DNA from: Alitta virens
Taxonomy: Eukaryota > Annelida > Polychaeta > Phyllodocida > Nereididae
Length of the DNA: 64,000 bases
NCBI GenBank assembly: GCA_932294295.1
Contig: OW028574.1
Location: forward strand, 33,382,165-33,446,164
Direction: 5' to 3'
Below the pieces are notes generated by a model. That model saw nothing but the letters and a program-made list of their open reading frames with translations. It ran no database searches and was not told where the DNA came from. Within the stretch, counting starts at the first letter, position 1, and every line of letters starts with the position of its first letter. This document shows positions 55,912 through 64,000 of the stretch, one piece after another. Made by a program: the position numbers and the translations under genes.

Positions 55912-58477
55912 GTAACTGTTAACAGTTACGGAGTAGTTATAATTGGTTTCATTATTAGATATTTCTAAAAACCATAAATTAGTTGACACTGGCCTGGAGC
56001 TACTGATTTCCTGACTCTCCTAGGCACTCATTACAAATAATTGATGAGATGTCAGACGCATTAGATATGGAAATAAAAAACAAATGAGTTTTTGATTTGC
56101 CATTTCGTTTGAAATCGGATGGAATGAGTTTGGAAAACAGGAATCCCACGGTAATTTTTCAAAAAATAGTATGAACATATCGAGCACATGCTGATAAGTC
56201 CGTGAAATATAATGACCATTACATTGATCTAGCTGTGGCTGTGAACTGGACGCTGTAACTATATAAGGACTCCATAATGAATAACATTATGACTCTAGCA
56301 TTTATAGTAAAAGCTGCACTGTCTGTCAAATTTGCGATTTTGTAAGACTCAATCAAATAGTTTATGAACAACCTTTATTAATCAAGGCACACTAAACTTA
56401 AATCTTATGATTTTATCAGACATTAATTACTAAAAAAAAAAATTATACATTGAGAGAAATCCAGACTAAAACATTGGAAACACAATGGAAATGACATCAT
56501 CACCATTGTTTATTATTGTGATATCATCAGTGGATTTTTTTACATATTGAGTTTTTGATGGCATGAAAAACTAATATTTATATAATTTATTGTAAATTAA
56601 AACTAAATTGTTGACCAAAAATGGGCATGTAATTATGTGCAAATTTGACAGACAGCGCACCTTTAAGTGATTTTACAGTGTTTGTGCTGATGTGGAACTT
56701 CAGTAGAGTTGACTGCAGTGCATAAGATGGCTCCACTATAGGCTTGGCAAGGATTGGGCTTCCTGTGGCTTGAGGTTGTTTTTTTATGCCTATCTCTGGA
56801 TGACCATAATTGAACGGTTTTTATGATTAGCTCTGTGGATGCTAATGATGTGTAATGTTAGGTATTGCAAAGACGATAGTCATTACAAAACAGCAGTAGG
56901 ACCAAGCAGTTCATGCAAAGGGATTGGCCATTTGTGTCTGTGAAACAAACAGGTGCACAAACTAACAAAGAAATAAAAAAAGGTCTATAGACCAAGGAAC
57001 CAGAGACAAGATTTAGTAGAAAGGTCAAACTAGCAACACAGCTTCCCAGCGAATGATTCGCTTTTAATAAATAGTCAAAGGTGAACTTTCTGGTTATCAG
57101 CTGTAATCTATTCCGTCCAAGATATTGGTATACTGTTGATTGTCCTGGACATTTAGTAGATTTATTCAAATAATCATCGGGCCACTAATATTAGTCGCAA
57201 GACTTCCAACCAATTTATAAAATTTGTTTAAAAAACGTAACATGCCCTTTTCAGTCTTTCATCTATAATTTAGTGGCTGTAGATGGTGCCTTAGGCGCTT
57301 TTTGGATCTTGCATCAAATGTTTTATAACCCAATCAGCCATAAAAATATTAAAGTATTAAGTGTCATCTGTGACCACAGGCAAGATCTAAAATTGTGATT
57401 ATAAATAATAAGTGCAACGCTCATTCGTAACAACATAACAAGGAACATGAAGAAAAAACAATAAATATAGGAAACCTAATATATATTCAGATGAATTAAA
57501 ATGGAAATAAAGTAAGGATGTATCGATTTCACCACATATATGACAAATTTATCTCCCGATCCCACGTGCTGTCACAAACAATGGGGCATTTTCTACAAAA
57601 AAAATTTATTGCAAATTCATCTGTTTTTTTTAAATATTTATATTTTTATATTTCTCTCATATTTCTCTAGGAATGCGAAAAATGTCCATTATTGAACTAT
57701 TTGTGAATTGAGGTTATCATTCGTCCATAAAAAATATAAATGGGTTTCATAATGATGTGTGTGGGTATGGCGTGACAAGCACTAATCAAAGCTGTTTCAT
57801 GTAATCTACATTTTATGCGTCTAGTCAAAGAAAAATATCATAAAATATGACCAATTGATCAGGTTAGCAGATTCACCATGGTATTTGACGAAAACTCTAC
57901 AGAAGGGTTGTTGTTGTTTAAACATTGTCTATTCCATACCAAGACGTCCATATTGCATGCAATGAAAGCATCAGAAGACCTGTATGGACGGCATCCAAAG
58001 ATTCTACACGCATTATTCTGAGTGAAGGTGTGTGGGTGACAGCGTTAAAGCAAGCCAAAATGTATATGTATATTGACACATTCATGCAAATCCATGTGAG
58101 CTCGCCTTATCACGCATATTGGCTAGATATAGTGCGTAATTACTATATTCCGGATAAATTAATTTGTACTGATCAATGGGTTTGAGTTTATTTTTCACAT
58201 AGGTAGAGAAATCCTTATCTGGCATACAAATACTTTTTCCCCTAATAAAACTTGCTGCATGCAGTTTGTTGGCTGGCTGTTACAACTGCGCTAGGACAGA
58301 GCTCAAAATACAAGAAGATGAGAAATTCCAATATGAATCCATCAGTGGAGGCTCTTAAGGGCAAAAAATGGCAATATCGTTACGCACTGGACAAAAGGTG
58401 TGAAACTTTCAGGAGATAAGCTTTGAAAAAATTCTAAGCTTCAAAAAGATATGCATAGGGAACACTTTGAAAAATCG
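55912..58477. other. gene-free stretch containing one MITE
   Basis: Apart from the MITE at 56311-56663, no gene or repeat was recognised. Frames at 56858-57169 (minus) and 57925-58185 (plus) have no recognisable motif. Confidence 0.4.
56311..56663. mobile_element. MITE with TAA target duplication
   Basis: The ends AAGCTGCACTGTCTGTCAAA and the inverted form of AAGGTGCGCTGTCTGTCAAA continue into TTTG on both sides, giving a terminal repeat of about 24 bases with two mismatches. TAA flanks both ends (56308-56310 and 56664-56666). A 3-base TWA duplication is typical of PIF/Harbinger elements. The element is 353 bases and not coding. Confidence 0.8.
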
Positions 58478-59258
58478 GTTTCCATGGCAACAAATGAGCT
58501 AATTCTGGTTTGATTGTGAGACAATTTTATTATGACCTGGCATTAATTTAAATGAAGGCGATGATGCACAAGGCCAATACCTCCAAATGCACATAACATT
58601 ATGGGTCAGGCCAGGTTTGGTTTCCATGGAAATGAGTATATGTCTTCAAAAATTGTATCTTTTATAAAAAAAGAAATATATTAAATTCTGCCAAGGCCAG
58701 TGTTACATGTTTATCTTTATTCTGGGTTGCCATGGTAACCTGCAATAAGTGCATAACAACTCTAAAAACTGAACGTAGTATCCGAAAATTTACTTTACGA
58801 ATGTTTAATGGCCTAGTGACTATCATCTAAAAAAATTTCTAAATTGAGGGACTGGTCTTTTTTCAATGTGGTCCTTTGAATATGTGGCCAATAGTAACGA
58901 AGAAAGTTATTAAAATTTCCATACATATATATGTAGACCTAGCATAAAAAATATGACAACTCAATGGAATTGCATTCGAATTGTTGTTTCCATGGCAACA
59001 TGTTATCAAAAACAGCGTGTAAAAGCGAAACACTAAAACATTTTAAAAGGTAGTGAAATAGGTTTGATTTTCACGATTAATATATTTTGACAAAATTTTT
59101 AGCTAGGCTAAATGCTTAGTATGCAGAATGTATTAATTCAGTAACCATGGCAACTAACAAAAGTCTTAGCAGCGATCAAAGTACATGCATTTTTAACAAC
59201 CAGTATCGTACACAAAAGAGTTACCATGCCAACCAAGGTGATCTATCGGCCATACAGT

Positions 59259-59498
59259 ACATAACATAACATAATATTTATTAATCAGCAAAAATGAAAT
59301 TCACATCTCTGACACAAAAGTTACAGTTAACAAGCATTCATCATTGTTATGGACTTTGGGACAAAGGTGTTTCTGAATCTTTGAGTTCTCATCCTAGGCA
59401 CAACCCTTAACCTTCGTCCACTTGGGAGCATATTATATGGAAGGCAAGGGAACAGGGCTTAAGGCTCAATCCTGGTTGAGCTGTATTCGACCATAGAA
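59259..59498 (-). mobile_element. L2-like LINE 3' end
   Basis: On the minus strand the sequence gives LPSGRRLR and RMRTQRFRNTFVPKSI in neighbouring frames, the familiar C-terminal end of L2/Rex-type RT proteins. A short 3' tail and an ATAACATAACATAATATT simple repeat at 59261-59278 follow. It is a 5'-truncated copy. Confidence 0.7.
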
Positions 59499-59503
59499 TT
59501 TAA

Positions 59504-60028
59504 AGGTGCCCTAAAATGGATTTTTTTTATTTCATCAATGTGTTAGAATATATCTTATAAACAAAATTACACTTATCACACTGCCATTGCGTAATTCTAA
59601 AACCCTAAAAGAGGCATATTTTGAGTAATTCTCCTGCTTAAATTTTTGGTCATGCCACAGTGCCCTCTGGTGAGCCAGTGACGTCACATCGGGATATCAC
59701 ATGATGCCATTAAGCAGCAGCCAGCCAATAGGCAACAGGTGAGCTGTGATGCTGGGTTGCAGCATCCTTGCATCAGGTCACACCTCAGTGATTCCCAGGT
59801 CCTTAACTCCTGGTCAGGCCAATTAAGTTCCTGATGTGACGTCATGCATATATAATGAGCTATCTCTTCACTGCATTGATTCTGACTGGAAAATGTCAAT
59901 TTAAAGTAAGATTTTTAGGGTTCAATTTTGACAAATTAATCTAGGATTCTGGAAAAGTGCATTTTAGGGTATATTCTTCCATTTGGCTCACAATACTAAA
60001 AAAATGAAATTTTCATCTTAGGGCACCT
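59504..60028. mobile_element. MITE with TTAA target duplication
   Basis: The ends AGGTGCCCTAAAATGGA and CTTAGGGCACCT are inverted and each is flanked by TTAA (59500-59503 and 60029-60032). An inner pair of GTGACGTCAC-like and GTGACGTCAT sequences (near 59680 and 59836) is also inverted. The length of 525 bases and lack of coding sequence make it non-autonomous. The end sequence differs from that of the TTAA element at 1009-2641. Confidence 0.85.
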
Positions 60029-60289
60029 TTAAGGAGGTAACCCTACTGTTACGAAATCACCATGGCAACCAAGAATTCCTAATAGTTATACATTGTACTT
60101 AAAATCTCATTGGGATTTTTGATTTAGCATGGTTGGTACTAATGAAAGCAGTCTGAAGTTAAAGATATGCTTCAATTCATAAATCATAACAATCAATGTC
60201 TGATATGCCAAATATGGCAAAATGTAATGGCCTAATTAGCATAGTTCTTCATTAATTATCACTCACGTTAAAAACTCCCCACTACAGGT

Positions 60290-60291
<2 letters not shown>

Positions 60292-60328
<37 letters not shown>
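60292..60328. repeat. TA microsatellite
   Basis: An uninterrupted TA dinucleotide run; a second lies at about 60743-60773. Confidence 0.95.
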
Positions 60329-60330
<2 letters not shown>

Positions 60331-60739
60331 TTTAGTCAGGTTATTTATATATATCTATCTATAATTTATCAGAAATTTGTTATGCTGTCTCCTGTACTTT
60401 TAAAAATAACAAGGTGCCATGGAATCCGAAGGTGCGGCCACCTCTTTAAAAACATTTAGATTTGTATTAACATGATTAATAACCAAAAGGTTTAATTGTG
60501 CTTCGAAGTGCAGGTTGTGGTCCCAATTTTAACACATGCAGTGCATTATCCAGATTTAAAGACTTTGGTTAGTTGCTATGGTAACTATTGCTGACAAACC
60601 AATACGAATAGTCTTATTTTGTTTTATTCGTTTTATTCAGTGTGACAATCCTTCAAACCATTTTATAGGCTATTTTGATTCAATAACAGTAGTAAAAAAC
60701 AAACTGAATGTAGGCCTAATCATATCCAGTATCTGAAGG

Positions 60740-60778
<39 letters not shown>

Positions 60779-60925
60779 TATTTTATACCAAACACAGGTA
60801 CAGAAGTAAGTGCAAATTAAATTTGAAAATTTATATCATGAGATCCATTAAAATGTGTATGCATTCCATGAGTTTGTCTCTGTTCCTGTCAGATTTGCAC
60901 TGTTATAGTTGGTTGCTTTGGTAAC

Positions 60926-61790
60926 CAGTGGTAAAAAATCGAAATAAATAACTCTTTTATGTAAAGTATGTTTAATAAAAGCAGAGAGATTTTTAATAGT
61001 AATCAAATGGGCTGCCTGTTCACCACAACCACAACAGTTGAGCATTTAATCAGACTAAAGGAAGGCGCAATTCATCATTTTGATATACACTGCTCATGCA
61101 AATAATGATAGCCTGCATTTTAGAGTCAATTTGAATTTAACACATCTTCATAGAATGAAAAAGCAAAACAGCTATCAACTGATATGGAGATTAAACATAA
61201 TATTGTTATAACCAATAAATTCTAATGTTGAGGTTGAACATACTAATCTTATGTTTGGTCTATATAAGACCCAATAGACTTGGCACTAAATGTTTCGCCA
61301 TATTGGCAGCCATCTTGCATTTTTACCCCCCTATTGCTTCACCAAATCCCTGAAGAATGCGATTTAATGACTGATAATTGAAATTATTGATAATTTGGCA
61401 ACTTGAAATTATAGCAATACAAGGTATATTCATTTCTGAATACTGTGCATGTCGATATTTGTCTATGATGTTGATAAAATACCAAATGGTGGCCATTTTG
61501 AACCTAAAATTTGAAAATAAACCAACTCAGTGATTAGCAACCATGTCATATGATACTTGATTTTGATTTTCTGATGTCAATATTTTGATCAGTAGGACTT
61601 ATCATTGCCTGCCATCTTGGATTTTACCCCTTTATCTGAGAAATATTTTTTTGGAGCTTAGGCTCATTAAAAAAAGCACAAAAAACTGATGGGGTACACC
61701 AAATTTCATAGCTTTGTCCACTCTGTAACGATTTTCATGCTAAGAGCCGTTACTACATGGTCTAAACGATTAATTATTATAATCTTTTGT
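60926..61790. other. gene-free stretch
   Basis: GCCATATTGGCAGCCATCTT near 61298 and GCCTGCCATCTTGGATTTTA near 61610 recall each other and may be an old repeat. Nothing else was recognised. Confidence 0.35.
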
Positions 61791-62095
61791 CTGAGCAAAC
61801 CTGAATTCCGTAAGATATAAATCTATCCTCTCCTCGTATTACTCATTTTGATTTTCAGACATAGAAAACCATAACCCACAGATTCGATAAATATAACTTC
61901 CTCAGGCAAATAACAAACATCAACTAAATGATAAGATGTCAAATATACATTGAAATTCACTAAATATACTGCTGCTTGGAAGCACTTTGCTTCGGCTAAT
62001 CACAGTCAAGGGCGGGAACATTTTCAGCCAATAGGATTGCAGTTTTCTGCTATAGCCACCTGGTGGAAATATAGAGAAACTTCCTTGAAAATCCA
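61791..62095 (-). repeat. dispersed repeat carrying a CTCF-like core, copy 3
   Basis: This is the inverted copy of the family at 19478 and 22948. GCCACCTGGTGG at 62055-62066 is the core. The CCAAT-type, TTCCCGCCC and AGCAAAGTGC blocks follow on the minus strand in the same order, as do the tail segments ending at CTGAGCAAAC. Confidence 0.75.
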
Positions 62096-63430
62096 CTATT
62101 TATCTCTACTTTTCACATCAAACCAAACCCTTGGCAATATCTAACCAACAAGTCAATCATCCATAAAAGTTACAGAAGTAATTAATGTCATTTCTGGGCA
62201 ATGGTTGGTGCCTTGGTTGAATATTTCTTTAGATTGTCCAATTTGATCTGTCGCATACTGCATATCATTCAGTTATGTGTCATTTGCTGATGGCATAGAA
62301 TTAACAGATAAAATAACCAGCCATGCCGAATAATTGCAACATTGCATAGAATGACAAATTGCTTTGTCTGGGTTCCATATCCTTGATTCAGATATCAATA
62401 TTCAGATTTTTTCCCCAGAATAGAAGTATACATATTTATGTATATATACAAGTGAGGAGGCCCGACGAAACGGTAGCACAGCTGCCACTGGGATAGAAGG
62501 CACCCCCTCAGACTTTGCCATTTAATCACGATATATATGTAATGATACTAAAATTCAATTGAAAAAGGTAAACTGGCAAAGTGAATGATGAACTGGAAGT
62601 GATGCAGAGTTACAGAGAATAAATAACAGGACTCATAGAAATCAAAAAAATTCTCCTGTTTAAAGATGCTTAGATCATTTGACGGTAAAATTTTAAGTCA
62701 AAATAACTAACCTCTTAAGTAGAAATTAAGTCAACTCACATTATACTGACTAAAGCTGGCAAACCTGTTAGAAGAAGCTATGTATATAGTGACAATGTCA
62801 GAATGGATGCAATTTTAGTCTGGACTTTTCAGTGTACAGCAAAATAACCACATTGCTCCATGACCATGATAAAGTAACGAATGGATGTTGTAACGAATGC
62901 TGACTAATATTGTAGCTTTTCACCATCATAAAACAAGCACATGAAGTGTGAGCATTTATATTATATTTAACACTGTTTTAACCTGTAAAGGCATTCACCT
63001 TATAGCTGGAGTGTGCAGTATACTGTGCACTGTGCATTTCACAGAGCCCTGTGTGGATTGTGATATTCACCAAAAGTTTTACCACCTACTCTAGTCATGA
63101 GGACGCCCAAGACTTTCAAGAGCAGGCACATAAAACTTATGTTATTAGTTTATAAAAGCTGATAACGCTGCTATATCAAGTAAGTAGATAGGGTAAGATA
63201 AAGCCTGTCAAGTGTGCTGGTACATTACCAGTCCATTATCTAACTCAGAAACTCCCCATGTGAATGAATGAATTTTAATGGCATATAAAGGTCACCAAAG
63301 ACCTACAAATGTATAGCTAAAAAAATTATCTGCTATTTGAATTATATGCTATTTCAATGCTTCACTGTATGTCATGGCTTTGCATAAAGTTAAATGAAGC
63401 TATTCGTAAAATCATATTGTTACTATTATA
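62096..63430. other. gene-free stretch
   Basis: No gene or defined repeat was recognised. Confidence 0.4.
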
Positions 63431-63720
63431 GGCAGCTGAATGGTCTAATGTTTAAGGCTCACGCTATATCTCTATTGAAGGTCCCGGGTTCATAATGCAG
63501 GTCCAGGCATTCTTTACGAACTATGTATCTTAGCTGGGTGGCCTAATGGTTAAGGCATCTACCGGGAACTCTTCATGAGCTACATCCCAGCTGGATGGCG
63601 ATCACATGAGACGTTTCATTGGAGGTGCCTTGTTCTCGGTGTCTATTCTGAAGCAAGTAAAAAAAAACCCACTTGTGGGGTAAATGTGTTACACTGGTGA
63701 ACTCCTCCTCTCTCACACAT
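63431..63720 (+). mobile_element. tRNA-related SINE-like sequence, two heads
   Basis: Two tRNA-like starts occur in a row. One is TGAATGGTCTAATGTTTAAG with a decayed box B (GGGTTCATAATGC) at about 63486. The other is GGTGGCCTAATGGTTAAGGC at about 63537-63556, a good box A. Downstream sequence includes GAGACGTTTCATTGGAGG and an A run. Neither half folds into an intact tRNA. Confidence 0.55.
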
Positions 63721-63761
63721 CATCAATCAACTCTCAAAAGCGGCATGCACTTGCCTTAGAG

Positions 63762-63768
63762 GGCTATA

Positions 63769-63804
<36 letters not shown>

Positions 63805-63939
63805 AACCTATCTATCTATCTATCCATCTATATATATATCTATCTATATATCTATCTATCCATCTATCCATCTATCCCTCTATCCATCTATCCATCTATC
63901 TATCTATCTATCTACCTATCTATCCATCTAACTATCTAT

Positions 63940-63978
<39 letters not shown>
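63762..63978. repeat. TATC/TCCA microsatellite ending in TA run
   Basis: About 180 bases of CTAT units with CCAT variants are followed by a TA run at about 63944-63977, next to the window end. Confidence 0.95.
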
Positions 63979-63980
<2 letters not shown>

Positions 63981-64000
63981 GACAGGATGTGGAAGATCTT

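Larger units (their letters stand above)
58478..60925. promoter_or_regulatory. second tract of X-box-like sites
   Basis: Ten sites start at 58478, 58620, 58726, 58986, 59141, 59220, 60056, 60413, 60572 and 60912. GTTGCCATGGTAAC at 58726 and GTTGCTATGGTAAC at 60572 are close to symmetric. Between 59220 and 60056 the tract is split by a LINE end and a MITE. Spacings of 155-159 and about 340-357 bases recall those in the palindrome. Confidence 0.65.

Noticed and set aside
63530..63610. Possible tRNA gene (good box A)
   Set aside because: There is no matching box B at the right distance and no cloverleaf; it fits a SINE head better.

Overview
This is a eukaryotic, almost certainly animal, AT-rich genomic window. 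The evidence is a pair of APMAP-type (strictosidine-synthase-like) membrane protein genes and a dense mix of metazoan transposons: a Ty3/Gypsy element with an envelope gene, CR1/L2/Jockey-type LINE pieces, Tc1, a Crypton-type tyrosine recombinase, tRNA-derived SINEs, and TTAA-, TA- and TAA-flanked non-autonomous DNA elements. Nothing identifies the species. A marine invertebrate (lancelet, hemichordate, echinoderm or mollusc) fits best, but this is inference.

Layout. 1-5,588: gene-free, with a TTAA-flanked foldback element (1,009-2,641) and a hairpin repeat (about 4,490-4,754). 5,593-14,780: a complete LTR retrotransposon with near-identical LTRs, a 4-base target duplication, gag, protease-RT-RNase H-integrase and an F-protein-like env; pol carries three in-frame stops. 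16,630-17,941: a DNA element packed with GACGTC motifs. 18,000-25,600: mostly gene-free, with two copies of a dispersed repeat carrying a CTCF-like core and an ACTA microsatellite. 25,600-29,150: LINE 3' end, Tc1 relic, hairpin element, and a LINE RT relic interrupted by a SINE.

30,450-38,110: the only clear host genes, two tandem intron-free APMAP-like genes at 31,657-32,904 and 36,856-38,106. Their flanks are duplicated as well, and the 3' end of a third, lost copy lies between them. 39,777-41,811: a LINE ORF1 relic with three zinc knuckles, and a Tc1 N-terminal fragment. 44,790-45,230: an L2-like RT relic. 45,304-45,498: a 39-base minisatellite. 45,559-47,880: a Crypton-like recombinase pseudogene with hairpin-type flanks.

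48,786-60,925 is the most unusual part. A non-coding palindrome of about 5.1 kb (two 2.2-kb arms) and a separate downstream tract together carry some 34 sites resembling the RFX X-box (GTTGCCATGGCAAC-like). Spacing is often about 160-180 bases or a multiple of it, and such sites are nearly absent from the rest of the window. The downstream tract is broken by an L2 LINE 3' end and a TTAA MITE. A TA-flanked element with nuclear-receptor-type repeats (54,519-55,909) and a TAA-flanked MITE (56,311-56,663) lie between the two. The window ends in SINE-like sequence and a TATC/TA microsatellite.

The only sequences that look like working protein genes are the two APMAP paralogues. Most of the rest is mobile-element sequence at various stages of decay.
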